Of a stretch of 64,000 nt of DNA, positions 1 through 8,989 are shown piece after piece. The position numbers and the translations under genes were made by a program. The stretch is from Pasteuria penetrans (GTDB lineage Bacteria; Bacillota; Bacilli; Thermoactinomycetales; Thermoactinomycetaceae), in NCBI RefSeq assembly GCF_900538055.1, contig NZ_UZAC03000001.1, forward strand, positions 2,108,001 through 2,172,000. The letters run 5' to 3'. Position 1 is the stretch's first letter. Each line of letters begins with the position of its first letter. Below the pieces are notes generated by a model. The model had not been told where the DNA came from. It was given only the letters and a program-made list of their open reading frames with translations, and made no database searches.

Positions 1-524
1 AAGAGGGGATGAAAGTCATAAGCCGTGGTGGGGAGAGGTTCTCCGTTCGAAATTTCGGACTCGTAGTCAGCAGGGATCGAAAGAAGATCCTCCTTTTTTG
101 CTATTCGTTCTCTCACGAAACAAAGCATTCAGCGATTCCGTGTAGTTCGTGGACAGTATATAGGGCAGAAGTATGGGGTTTTGGGTTATGGATGCCGCTT
201 GTAAGCTCAGGGAGATTTTTTTAGGACTGAGCCTTTCCCATGCTTCGCACGTCGCCTTATTTCCAAACCGATACTTCCCTGCACACTCAGACCACCGTTC
301 TAGTGCCTGTCCCATATCCCCAGACCGTAAGACGTAAGAAGCGTCCTTAGCCATTTCCTTCTTCATACTTTTAGGAGCTGCATTCATGATGTTACGAATC
401 GCGTGAACGTAACATCGTTGGTGAACCGTATGGTGAGGAAAATGCTTGCGTACAACTAAGGGAAAAGCCCTATGCCCATCTGTGGTAACGATACGTATAT
501 CGTTGACATTCAGGCCCCGTTCCT
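1..524 (-). pseudogene. Transposase remnant, C-terminal part (Mutator/IS256-like)
   Basis: The minus strand encodes part of the catalytic domain of the same transposase found complete at 42657-44732, including the start at MNAAPKSMKK and the segment around NYTESLNALFRERT that carries the catalytic Glu. The 98-bp deletion near 92 is not a multiple of three, so it shifts the frame, and the N-terminal two-thirds are gone. The natural stop codon lies left of the window. This is a dead fragment. Confidence 0.85.
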
Positions 525-819
525 ATGGTAATGGAACTTTGTTCCATCTTATCCGTAATGTTGACAACATTACGGATTTTTTGTTGTTTTTGTACGTACC
601 ATAAACAGGATGGATCTTACTACAACACAATGTTCGTCTTCCGCGCAAGGACCTAGTAAAAATTTTATAAAAATTCATATGAAATAAGATAAATACCCCT
701 GGGATACCAAAACAGGAACAGTGTCATAACAAAATGTTATTATGTTACTCAATTGCTTTACGAAAAGGTGAGACTAGATTCATAGATAGGGTATTCCCCA
801 CAAGAAATTGCACGGTCCC
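1..819 (-). mobile_element. Internally deleted copy of a Mutator/IS256-like element
   Basis: This stretch aligns with the complete element at 42232-45181. It enters the window inside the transposase 3' region (base 1 equals about 42712) and ends at 819 with the same terminal sequence, ending CACGGTCCC. Two deletions are visible against the full copy: about 98 bp at position 92/93 (42804-42901 of the full copy) and about 1.55 kb at 524/525 (43334-44886 of the full copy). It therefore keeps only the 3' half of the transposase plus the right-end noncoding part, and cannot encode a transposase. Bases 694-703 differ from the full copy but match the end at 53745-53755, which indicates two subtypes of terminal repeat. 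Confidence 0.85.
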
Positions 820-1087
820 AAACGGGACTGCAATAATAGAACAGGAGCCTGCGGAAATAGAACAGGCCCGGCGCCAACTCATAGAACGTCGCCCCATCCA
901 ATTCTCCCCCGCTTCTACGTCATCATCTTCATCCATGGAGGGAACACCTTCTTCATCCTTTATGCCGGGGATATCGTCATCTGCGGCGGGAATGTCGTCA
1001 TCTGCAAGAAGTGGGACGCAACAGCAGATCCGTCCTCATAGCCCCAGTCCTCCACCACCAGTGAAAAATATGGGTTTCAAACGATAA
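734..1087 (+). pseudogene. Ser/Pro-rich gene remnant fused to element terminus
   Basis: The first 29 codons lie inside the terminal repeat of the mobile element (start of translation MLLCYSIALRKG). From 820 on, the reading frame continues into unrelated sequence: a charged stretch followed by Ser/Pro-rich low-complexity sequence (runs of S, then PSPPPP) ending at a TAA. The part after 820 is most simply the 3' end of a gene interrupted by the element. No ribosome-binding site of normal strength precedes the fused start, so expression is doubtful. No family is recognised; the composition resembles surface or exported proteins. Confidence 0.4.
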
Positions 1088-1919
1088 ACAGGAACCAGAT
1101 TTGAATGATCAGTATACGGTCGCTACATCGTAAAAACTCCCTGATTATGTCGAAAATCAATAGTATAAGTATATGTATGCATGGCCTTCCAATGGTATTG
1201 TGGTAACCACCGGTCCTCTCATCTCCTTATATTTTTTGTGATTGATAAGGAGGATTATACAACAAGGATCGATGGCTTTTCCATTAGCCCTTACTGTATT
1301 TTTAACAGAAAATATGTAATTGTAATTGGTTTAATACATAATAATCTAAGTATGTTTATATTATGAAATATCGTGCTGATCTATTTCCTGAAGAGGTATT
1401 GAAGGAAAGAGTAGGTACCATCAAATACTATATTTATTGAATTTTATTATGGGTCGGGGAGGGAACCAAATTTTGGAAACTAATGTCCTGGGCGGTAATT
1501 GTAGGATTGTTCCTTGGGTGAGGCAAGCGTTAGACTATGTTATGTATACGTATCAAATAACAAAAATTACATAAAAAATATTTAAAGATTAGGCCCTTCC
1601 CGCCCCTTACCCATTTAAATCTGGAGGACCCATAAGCAAGCGATACGAGCGCCAAACCCAGGGAGTTACCCCTGCCCATGTTGTGTTGCCCCGGTCCTTG
1701 CAACTACGAGAGAGGTCGTCGCTAAAAGATCAGGCACAAGGATGTACATAGGGAACAGCTGCTCCATTGGATGAACTACCCACCCCCTTCCCATGTCGTT
1801 TGACCTCCTCATTGTCATCACAAACGGTTATCATTCCTCTATGGAAAAGGTAGTCCCTACCCCTGTATAAAGCCCTTTTTCCCTGTCCAAGCTGGGGAGG
1901 AGAGGAGGGGGCTGGGGGT
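1088..1919. other. Intergenic stretch, no gene seen
   Basis: No open frame here has coding character or a convincing ribosome-binding site. The part up to about 1580 is AT-rich and the part after about 1590 is C-rich. The last 25 bases supply the ribosome-binding site for the gene at 1920 (GAGGAGGGGG ending near 1911). No RNA gene or terminator is recognised. Confidence 0.5.
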
Positions 1920-3629
1920 TTGCAATCATTAGTTCCACGTGTGCGGATATGGACTTGTATGATGGGGGTTGTTCTCGTTTTCATGGTAGTCCGTTTGTTT
2001 TTCCTGCAGCTTTATCCTCATGAAATCGAAATTTTCTCTCATTCATTAACTGGTAATGGGTTATCTAGAAAGTATTTCGTGCGTCTTGAAAGCGATCGCG
2101 GAAAAATCCTGGATCGAAGGGGACGTACGTTGTCGGGTGAGAGATGGCCCCATGTTTTGGTTTTTCCACAATCATCGGCCCACCTTGAGCACTATGCAAA
2201 ACAATTGGATCAGTTGGCCGCTTGGACGGGTATATCACCAACTGACTTACGTAGGCGTTTGTCAACCCTTTCACGTCCTGCCCTATTGAAGACCCATGAT
2301 GGTGTGACAACATGGAAGGTTCCGCCCCTCTTACGGTCCAAAATTACACAATTGGGTATACCCGGTGTACGTGTGTTGTGGTTTGAAGATCGTCCATCTA
2401 CCCCCAATCAAACCCTATTGGGGCATATCCAACGTTGGAACAAGGGGGGGGAGAATCATGCAGGTGGGGAATCAGGATTGGAGAGGTCTTTTGACTCCCT
2501 GTTGCGGGGTCGTTATGAGCGTTGGTTGGAGTACACTTCCGATGTACGTGGACGCCCCCTCAATGGAACTACGAGAGTGAGGGAAAAGGTTTCCTATGGT
2601 CCCGGGTATCATGTTCTGACAACTTTGGATGGTTCCATCCAGCGAATGGCTGAGCAAACCTTATTGACGCTGCAGGTGGAGGACGGCGCCCTAGTGGTAC
2701 AGGATATTGAGACTGGTGATCTGTTGGCGGTAGCCAGCCGTGCCCCCTATGAAAAGCCGGGACATCGATCCCTGATGGCAACTCCTTTAGGTTCCCTCTA
2801 TCATACGATTCTTACCCTATCAGCTCTGCAAGGGGGATGGTTGGTTCCGGACACTCTTGTGGAGTGTTCAACTGAGGTTCCGCAAAAGAAGGGTGGTTTA
2901 TGGGATGGGGATAGGACTACATTCGCCGATGCTTATCTTCGTTCTTGTGAGTCAACTTTCTCAAATCTAGCTATACGCATGGGAGAAGAACAGTTGGTGA
3001 ACGATAGTTACCAATTGGGTTTAGGGCAGACCTTACTCTCCTATGGGATCACAGGTGCTGGATACACGGTTCCCTGCCAAGTGGGGGAGGAAGAAGCGGG
3101 GGTTGTTTCTGTAAAATTAGGCAATGAACGGGAATCCCCCCCCTTGTTGTCGAATTCCCCTGGTCAGAGTATTCTTGTAACCCCTTTGCAGGCTGTACAG
3201 CTAGTTACGGCTTTGCATCATCGGGGGGTACCACCTAGGCCTCGCCTTGTGCAAGCCATATGGGACCAGCAGGGGGGTATTGTTACCTCGATTCCCCAGA
3301 AGAAGATGGCTTCAAAAAAATTATCCGCCAGGACTGTGCAGACGGTTCAATCGTTGATGCGTAATGCGGTAGTCCGTGGTAGGGAAGCCCCTTGGCTTAT
3401 CTCGTCCCCCTGGCCCTTAGCAGGTAGGATGGGTACAGCCATTGCAGACCAATATTCCCGATATCACCAATGGATGATAGGTTTCGGTCCCTTATCAAAA
3501 CCGCGTTATGCGGTTGCTATTTTGGTTCGATACACTTACTCAGCCCATGATCCACGTGCTGTTCTCCTATTTCGTTCCATTATGAATCAACTCTCTGTGA
3601 TGGGGGATCAATTTCCCCCATCGGGATGA
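1920..3629 (+). CDS. Class B PBP-like protein with degenerate active site (likely pseudoenzyme)
   Basis: The 569-residue protein has one N-terminal membrane helix (about residues 10-30), a PBP dimerisation-type domain (the motif around DRGKILDRRGRTL near residue 58) and a C-terminal transpeptidase-like domain. In active members the motifs are SxxK, SxN and KTG. Here they read S292-L-Y-H295, S342-C-E344 and R503-M504-G505. Only the nucleophile Ser is kept; Lys, Asn and the KTG Lys and Thr are replaced, while flanking residues (AG.MGTA, SPGQSILVTPLQ) still match the family. The frame is intact over 1.7 kb, so this is not simple decay. It may be a structural partner in septal or spore-cortex synthesis. 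The start is TTG at 1920, preceded by GAGGAGGGGG; there is no in-frame ATG before residue 14. Two active class B PBPs lie at 8990 and 11233. Confidence 0.8.
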   Translation: MQSLVPRVRIWTCMMGVVLVFMVVRLFFLQLYPHEIEIFSHSLTGNGLSRKYFVRLESDRGKILDRRGRTLSGERWPHVLVFPQSSAHLEHYAKQLDQLAAWTGISPTDLRRRLSTLSRPALLKTHDGVTTWKVPPLLRSKITQLGIPGVRVLWFEDRPSTPNQTLLGHIQRWNKGGENHAGGESGLERSFDSLLRGRYERWLEYTSDVRGRPLNGTTRVREKVSYGPGYHVLTTLDGSIQRMAEQTLLTLQVEDGALVVQDIETGDLLAVASRAPYEKPGHRSLMATPLGSLYHTILTLSALQGGWLVPDTLVECSTEVPQKKGGLWDGDRTTFADAYLRSCESTFSNLAIRMGEEQLVNDSYQLGLGQTLLSYGITGAGYTVPCQVGEEEAGVVSVKLGNERESPPLLSNSPGQSILVTPLQAVQLVTALHHRGVPPRPRLVQAIWDQQGGIVTSIPQKKMASKKLSARTVQTVQSLMRNAVVRGREAPWLISSPWPLAGRMGTAIADQYSRYHQWMIGFGPLSKPRYAVAILVRYTYSAHDPRAVLLFRSIMNQLSVMGDQFPPSG

Positions 3630-3925
3630 AAGGGTATACATCTCCCCGTTGTAACATTCTCGAATTCAGTCTCCACGCAACAATCTTCTTCCACAGCCTT
3701 GTATCAATATTTTGTAAGGTGCTAGAATAGGGTGTAGCCTCCCACGGATGAAGAAAATGTTTCCCCATGGGAAAGTGAAGACAGCATGTAGAAGAGCACG
3801 TGGGGGGAAAAGAGTGCTTTGCCGCTCAATTTTTACATATTTGCTGTGGGAGTAAATCGTGGTACGTCCATGTGGGGGGTAGGCCTAGTGAAGTGTCATG
3901 GTCAAAAGGGACAAGGGGTTATATC

Positions 3926-4273
3926 ATGAAAATTACGATCAACCTGACCAAGGCGGAATTGGATTTGGTGGAAGAGTCCCTGTTGCAGTATCAGAAATTA
4001 CTACTGGAATCCGAAAATCACGACGATATGATTAGCTATGAACTAAAGCTCTGTCGACGCATTTTCGAGGAGTTTGGTATGGAAGAATTGGAAACGGCAG
4101 TGGGTGTGCAGCAGCAAGTTCAGTCTGCAGGTTATTCTCCTCCTCAAGAGGGTCCACCCTCGCAAGTGCAAGCTTATGCGGTACCGCCACAGAGGCAAGC
4201 CGCCCCATCCCCGTCACAACAACCGTCTGCCTCCTATGCCCAAACCCCTAATCAATATCCCTTTTCGCGTTGA
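3926..4273 (+). CDS. Small protein of unknown function, helical N-terminus and Pro/Gln-rich tail
   Basis: The ATG at 3926 (MKITINLTKAELDLV) follows a weak AAGGGG-type ribosome-binding site; the frame is open further upstream but those codons look noncoding. The 115-residue product has an amphipathic, acidic helical first half (about residues 8-60, Leu/Glu-rich) and a low-complexity second half rich in Gln, Pro, Ser and Ala. It has no signal peptide or membrane segment. It lies about 300 bp after the PBP-like gene in the same direction and convergent to uppP. No family is recognised. Confidence 0.55.
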   Translation: MKITINLTKAELDLVEESLLQYQKLLLESENHDDMISYELKLCRRIFEEFGMEELETAVGVQQQVQSAGYSPPQEGPPSQVQAYAVPPQRQAAPSPSQQPSASYAQTPNQYPFSR

Positions 4274-4693
4274 GGCAGGGGCTACTACCCTGCATGGAAG
4301 GATGATTCCGGGAACGAGAGCAGTTGAGGACGTGGGAATGCGTTTTTATTGTGATGGAAGTTTTGTAATGAAGTTTGTCTGATATTTTTATACATGTTAA
4401 TCCTATGCATATTAATTGTTTTTATATACAAGCAATATGCACCTATGTATCAGGAATATTATGATCACCAGCCCCACGGTTAGCGTAGGCGAATCTGGGG
4501 TTTTTCTTAGGCTTTCCCCAAAACATAGGGGATTGAGTCCACCTATCCATGGAAACCTGGGGACCTTTCCCAAGGGTTTACAATGATCCCTACCTTGGAC
4601 CCAATGCCCACTCGTTCGGATGTCGATGGCATTGCGAAAAGCCAAGAGGGGAAGCGATCCTTTTTTCCCCGGCTTTTCCCGATATTTACCTAT
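4274..4693. other. Convergent intergenic region with a hairpin
   Basis: The region separates the small unknown gene from uppP (convergent). A two-part stem pairs 4636-4643 (GAAAAGCC) with 4671-4678 and 4648-4653 (GGGGAA) with 4665-4670, with a T-rich loop. No T-run follows the stem on either strand, so its role as the uppP terminator is only possible. The remainder is AT-rich around 4380-4440 and shows no gene. Confidence 0.35.
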
Positions 4694-5542
4694 CTAACTC
4701 ATGAAGAGGAGGATGACAACAAACAATACGAAGCGGTAAAGGACAAAGGGCCATAGTTTTGTTTTCGGCAATAGACGCAGAAAAAAATTTATGACCGCTA
4801 TGGCTACAACAAAAGATGTTATAAATCCAGCGGCAAAAAGGGGCCAATCGTCCCAATGGAGGGTATCCCAGCTTTTATAGAAGTCTAGAATACTAGCCCC
4901 AGTCAGAATAGGCACGGAAACTAGGAATGAAAAGGACGCCGCTGTTTTGTGATTCATGCCAGTGAGCAGACCACCTGCAATTGTAGACCCGGAGCGCGAA
5001 AACCCTGGCCAAAGAGAAAGACACTGAAAGAGTCCCACCCATAGGGCCTGCGAATAGGTAATGGCATCTAGAGATTGTGTGGATGTTGCTTGCTTGCGGA
5101 ACGGAAATTCCGCCCCTAACATGAGGATGGCTCCAAGGAGGACACCCACAGCTACCACTCGGGAGGTGAAAAGCTCTTTGATTTGGCTATGAAGGAAGAG
5201 TCCGATCAGAGCAGCTGGAAGGCAGGCAATGATTAGGTGCCCAATGCTCAGATTGCGATCACCCTTGGATACGGGGTCCTTCGTTGTTTTTATGGATTGT
5301 TTCCAGACCGATCTAGCTAAGTGAAAAAATCGATTGCGATAGGCGAGGACCACCGCTAGACCAGCCCCTATTTGTATGACAACCTCGAAGGTTTTAGCCT
5401 GTTCCCCCTTAAAGTGGAGGATTTTTTCGGATACTAAAATCATATGCCCTGTGGAGGAAACAGGGATAAATTCCGTAAGCCCCTCCACAATGCCTAGTAT
5501 GAAGCCAACCCATAATTGCGAGATTCCCCCATCTCCTAACAA
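4694..5542 (-). CDS. uppP: Undecaprenyl-diphosphatase UppP (BacA)
   Basis: This integral membrane enzyme dephosphorylates undecaprenyl diphosphate to regenerate the lipid carrier used by MraY and MurG. The 282 residues are the usual family length, with about eight hydrophobic segments. Both signature motifs are present: EGLTEFIPVSSTGH (about residues 20-33) and PGFSRSGST (about residue 178), which hold the catalytic Glu, Ser, His and Arg. The start is a TTG at 5542 with a purine-rich GGGGGCGATC upstream; no in-frame ATG exists before the first motif. It is divergent from ahcY. The gene supports the cell-wall cluster on the other strand. Confidence 0.95.
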   Translation of the reverse strand: MLGDGGISQLWVGFILGIVEGLTEFIPVSSTGHMILVSEKILHFKGEQAKTFEVVIQIGAGLAVVLAYRNRFFHLARSVWKQSIKTTKDPVSKGDRNLSIGHLIIACLPAALIGLFLHSQIKELFTSRVVAVGVLLGAILMLGAEFPFRKQATSTQSLDAITYSQALWVGLFQCLSLWPGFSRSGSTIAGGLLTGMNHKTAASFSFLVSVPILTGASILDFYKSWDTLHWDDWPLFAAGFITSFVVAIAVINFFLRLLPKTKLWPFVLYRFVLFVVILLFMS

Positions 5543-5916
5543 TAAGATCGCCCCCTATCGATTCTTATAGTGGTTCCATTGTAAACCGTATTTTGAGATG
5601 TTCTCAACAAGGGAACAGCGGGGGGGATTTTCAGCTTTACTTTCTGGCCCTCCGGGGCATTTCTTTGCATGGAAGGAATCCCCCTAAAGACGGGGGAAAC
5701 CCTCTCTGGAAATCAGAAATTCATACCTGCAACAGGGAATATCGCCAAGGTCCTTCGAACACCCTATACAAAATGGAATGGAAAGGAAGGACAGTAACGA
5801 GTGGCAATTTCTCCATGTCCATTACTATAGTCGTTTGCTTTCCTCACGGGAATATCGTCCCTTATAATGGGGGAGTCATAGGAGAAGTATGTATTGGGAG
5901 ATCGAGGTGAACTCTT
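5543..5916. other. Divergent intergenic region between uppP and ahcY
   Basis: The stretch must hold promoters for both genes, but no clear -35/-10 pair can be picked. I looked for S-adenosylhomocysteine and S-adenosylmethionine riboswitch signatures ahead of ahcY and saw none. The ribosome-binding site GAGGTGA lies at 5904-5910. Confidence 0.4.
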
Positions 5917-7188
5917 ATGAGGGTGATAGAAAAGGGTGACATCGTAAATCCCCGGTTGGCACCGGGGGGGCGTCGCAAAATGATATGGGCCCGTGAGCAT
6001 ATGCCCGTGCTAGCACAGCTTCGTGCACAGTGCCAGGAAAATCGTCCCCTGATGGGGTACCGTATCGGTTGTTGTTTACATCTCGAAGCCAAAACGGCTT
6101 GTTTGGCGGAATTGCTCCGTGAAGCAGGGGCGGAGGTCTACATCGTGGGCTGCAATCCCTTTTCCACGCAGGATGATATCTGTGCTGCATTGGCAGAGGG
6201 TGGGATTACCGTTTACGCCCACCATAATTCATCCAAGGGTCTTTATCAACGACATTGTGTTCAAATCCTCGAGACACGGCCCCATTTGTTGATTGACAAT
6301 GGTGCATCCCTAACAAGTCTCCTTCACCGATCCCATCGATCCCTGGCAGGACAAGTGATAGGTTGTTGCGAAGAGACAGCTACAGGTGTAACCCGTTTAC
6401 GCGCTCTGGAAAAGGGGAAAGGTCTTCTTTTTCCATCAATTTCCATTAACGATGCGGAAAGTAAGCACCTATTTGATAACCAACATGGTACGGGACAGGC
6501 TGTTTGGGACAATATCAACCAAATTACGAATCTTGTCATTGCAGGTAAAACAGTGGTAATTGTAGGTTATGGTTGGTGTGGTAAGGGAGTAGCACGACGT
6601 GCGCAAGGTTTGGGAGCCAGGGTGGTCGTCTGTGAAGTGGATCCTATCCGCGCTCTGGAAGCCCACATGGAAGGTTTTACTATATTACCCATGCAGGAGG
6701 CAGCAAGTTGTGGGCACGTTTTTGTCAGCGTCACAGGAAACTATACAACCATTGGTGCAGAACATTTCGAACGGATGCGCGATGGTGTTATTTTGGCTAA
6801 TGCGGGGCACTTCGATGTTGAGATTGACGAGGTTGCTCTAAAGAGGATGGCGTTGCGGGAGGAGAGGATTCGTTCGCAGATTACTACGTACACGTTGACC
6901 ACAGGACGCCGCATTCATTTGCTTTCCAGGGGTCGCCTGGTTAATCTGGCAGGGGGGGACGGTCATCCCACCGAAACTATGGATGTAACCTATTCCCTGC
7001 TGGTTTTGGGTGTGCTCCACTTATTGGAAAATCGGTCTCATTTATCGTGTCGGGTGGTGCCTATGCCGGAGGATTTAGATCGGCGAGTGGCCTATCAATG
7101 TCTGAAGACCCTGGGTGTAGAGATGGACGAATTAACGGGTATGCAAAGGGAATATTTATATGGATACAACTTATCATTTATCAGGTGA
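5917..7188 (+). CDS. ahcY: Adenosylhomocysteinase (S-adenosylhomocysteine hydrolase)
   Basis: The enzyme reversibly splits S-adenosylhomocysteine into adenosine and homocysteine, recycling the by-product of methyltransferases such as RsmH and MenG. The 423-residue protein is of the shorter class found in archaea and many bacteria, lacking the ~40-residue insert of the eukaryotic type. Visible signatures are HLEAKTA near residue 49, EETATGV near 150, the NAD-binding GYGWCGKGVA near 217, and NAGHFDVEID near 288. The C-terminal YGY sequence matches the conserved cofactor-contacting tail. ATG 5917 follows GAGGTGA at good spacing. Most Bacilli use the Pfs/LuxS route instead, so its presence is informative about lineage. 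Confidence 0.95.
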   Translation: MRVIEKGDIVNPRLAPGGRRKMIWAREHMPVLAQLRAQCQENRPLMGYRIGCCLHLEAKTACLAELLREAGAEVYIVGCNPFSTQDDICAALAEGGITVYAHHNSSKGLYQRHCVQILETRPHLLIDNGASLTSLLHRSHRSLAGQVIGCCEETATGVTRLRALEKGKGLLFPSISINDAESKHLFDNQHGTGQAVWDNINQITNLVIAGKTVVIVGYGWCGKGVARRAQGLGARVVVCEVDPIRALEAHMEGFTILPMQEAASCGHVFVSVTGNYTTIGAEHFERMRDGVILANAGHFDVEIDEVALKRMALREERIRSQITTYTLTTGRRIHLLSRGRLVNLAGGDGHPTETMDVTYSLLVLGVLHLLENRSHLSCRVVPMPEDLDRRVAYQCLKTLGVEMDELTGMQREYLYGYNLSFIR

Positions 7189-7554
7189 AATATTTGCTTG
7201 TCTGTGGATTTCATGATAGGATTTATTCAGTTTCCTGGGGGAATGCTGTTCCAATAGGGAATGATACAATGCTTCCCATAGGGATAATGTGAGCATTGCG
7301 TTTTGGTCGAGAAACGTGGCTTGGTCTCGCGTGGTTCTATCCTGTACCCCTTGGAACGCAATAGGGACCATCTTTTACCCGGGATTGTTTGTAGTTTTTG
7401 CCACGTCAAGCTGGGGGGATCGTTCCCGAAGAGGGGCAGACGGGTGATTTCTATGGAATTGAGAGAACATTTCGTTATTTTTGTTCAATCATTCATTTCG
7501 AATATTTTACGAATTACTATTTTTCTTTCTTTCAAGCAATCTGGGGTGATCAAG
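7189..7554. other. Leader region ahead of the dcw cluster
   Basis: No mraZ gene is found between ahcY and rsmH, although mraZ heads this cluster in most Bacillota. The sequence contains short imperfect hairpins (for example around 7258-7278) but no recognisable riboswitch, T-box or terminator. The frame of rsmH is open back to 7303, but those codons read as noncoding. The last bases carry an excellent ribosome-binding site, GGGGTGATC at 7543-7551. Confidence 0.4.
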
Positions 7555-8484
7555 ATGAGGGAGCCAGGGAAGTGGCATACGCCGGTTTGTGAGCGTTTGC
7601 TAGTAGATGGTTTGAAAATACAGCCTCCCGGTGTTTATGTAGATGGTACCGTGGGCATGGGGGGACACAGCTTGGCTATCGCATCACGTTTGAATGAACA
7701 AGGCACGTTCATCGGATTGGATCGCGATCCCTGTGCGATTGAGATCGCAAGGGAGCGTTTGGCGGGGGTGGCTTGCCGTGTTTTTCTTGTACAGGCTAAT
7801 GCTGCCAATCTTGCAAACGTCTTGTCAACCCTGGGTCAGACACAAATCGATGGTTGTGCTTTTGACTGGGGTATATCTAGTTGGCAACTAGAACATTCAG
7901 GGCGGGGTTTTTCCTATCGACGAGCGGAACCACTGGATATGCGCATGGATCCGTCCCAGGCATTGACAGCCGCCTCTATTGTCAACACGTGGGAAGCGGA
8001 TTCGTTGTTGGATATCCTACGTTCCTATGGGGAGGAGTACCGTTGGGCCCGAAGTATCGTGCGTACAATTCTCAAGGCCCGTCCTCTGAACACGGCGGAG
8101 GAACTGGCAGAGGTGATACGTCAAGCAGTCCCCTATCGTTCGGCTGGTCACCCCGCTCGACGAACCTTCCAGGCGTTGCGGATCGCCGTCAATGAAGAGA
8201 TGTCCTCCGTGCACAGTGCTCTACGGGCTGCCCTAGGCCATCTCCGTTTTGGGGGACGTTTGGTATCCCTCGCCTTTCACTCATTGGAGGACCGTATCGT
8301 TAAAAAATTCTTTGCCAATGAAGCACGCAGATGCATTTGCCCACCAAAATTTCCTGTTTGTACTTGCCATCATAAGCCTACTGTTCATATTCTCACCCCT
8401 CGCCCCCTCCGGGCCCCGGATACGGAGATAAGGGCTAACCCCCGTGCCCGTTCCGCCTTGCTGCGAATCGCGAGTCGTCTTTAG
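7555..8484 (+). CDS. rsmH: 16S rRNA (cytosine-1402 N4)-methyltransferase RsmH (MraW)
   Basis: The protein methylates N4 of C1402 in the ribosomal P-site using S-adenosylmethionine. The 309-residue protein starts at ATG 7555 (MREPGKWHTPVCERLL), preceded by GGGGTGATC, nearly a full complement of the 16S 3' end. Family signatures include VDGTVGMGGHS (the SAM-binding loop), FDWGISSWQL, RRTFQALRIAVNEE and VSLAFHSLEDRIVKKFF. It opens the dcw cluster, as in Bacillus, and is followed by ftsL. Confidence 0.96.
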   Translation: MREPGKWHTPVCERLLVDGLKIQPPGVYVDGTVGMGGHSLAIASRLNEQGTFIGLDRDPCAIEIARERLAGVACRVFLVQANAANLANVLSTLGQTQIDGCAFDWGISSWQLEHSGRGFSYRRAEPLDMRMDPSQALTAASIVNTWEADSLLDILRSYGEEYRWARSIVRTILKARPLNTAEELAEVIRQAVPYRSAGHPARRTFQALRIAVNEEMSSVHSALRAALGHLRFGGRLVSLAFHSLEDRIVKKFFANEARRCICPPKFPVCTCHHKPTVHILTPRPLRAPDTEIRANPRARSALLRIASRL

Positions 8485-8550
8485 GTTCTGGATTCCCTTA
8501 TAAGGGTGATCAGGAGCTATCCCACCCAAACAAGGGAGGTATTGCGTGAC

Positions 8551-8940
8551 ATGAGCGGAAAATTTGGCAATGTATCGGTTGCACATATATTACCTCAACA
8601 TCCAGTGGATTCCCCGCAACCACCGTTATCCACACGGTCTTCATCGCCACCCCGTTCCTCACCATCTCCCCGTTCCTACTCCCTAACCACGACGGAGAAG
8701 ATCCTCTACCTAGGTAGTGTGGTATTGGCCACCCTTCTTGTTATGTTTGCTCTTCTACAGACAGTTCAGCTCAGTGAAGTGAGCCATAAATCGAATGATT
8801 TAGAAAAACGCATCCAGCAGGCCCAACGTGACGTTCAGATTCTCGAAACAAAATTGCAGGGATTGGAGGATCCGAGTGTCGTGGAGAAGGAGGCGGTCGG
8901 AAGAGGGTTCATTCGTGATTCCCATCCGAGAACCCTATGA
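8551..8940 (+). CDS. ftsL: FtsL-like cell-division protein
   Basis: This short bitopic protein is placed between rsmH and pbpB exactly as ftsL is in Bacillus. From ATG 8551 (ribosome-binding site GGGAGGT at 8534-8540) the 129 residues comprise a Ser/Pro-rich cytoplasmic tail (about residues 20-45), one transmembrane helix (about 52-75), and a short extracytoplasmic coiled coil with Leu/Val heptads (about 80-115). FtsL sequences are poorly conserved, so the call rests on topology, length and position. It would act with DivIC and DivIB in the divisome; divIB is not found in this cluster. A GTG at 8506 in the same frame is a less likely start. Confidence 0.8.
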   Translation: MSGKFGNVSVAHILPQHPVDSPQPPLSTRSSSPPRSSPSPRSYSLTTTEKILYLGSVVLATLLVMFALLQTVQLSEVSHKSNDLEKRIQQAQRDVQILETKLQGLEDPSVVEKEAVGRGFIRDSHPRTL

Positions 8941-8989
8941 ACTTCGTAAAACCTCTGGACTTTGTAAAATCTTAGAAGGGATCTTTGTG

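Noticed and set aside
5543-5916. S-adenosylhomocysteine or SAM riboswitch ahead of ahcY
   Set aside because: The expected conserved cores were not found on reading the region.
5593-6190. Several open frames of 76-105 codons around the ahcY start
   Set aside because: They overlap the ahcY coding region or its leader in other frames and have no coding features.
7303-7554. Extended N-terminus for RsmH
   Set aside because: The frame is open but codons look noncoding, and ATG 7555 has a near-perfect ribosome-binding site and matches the family N-terminus.
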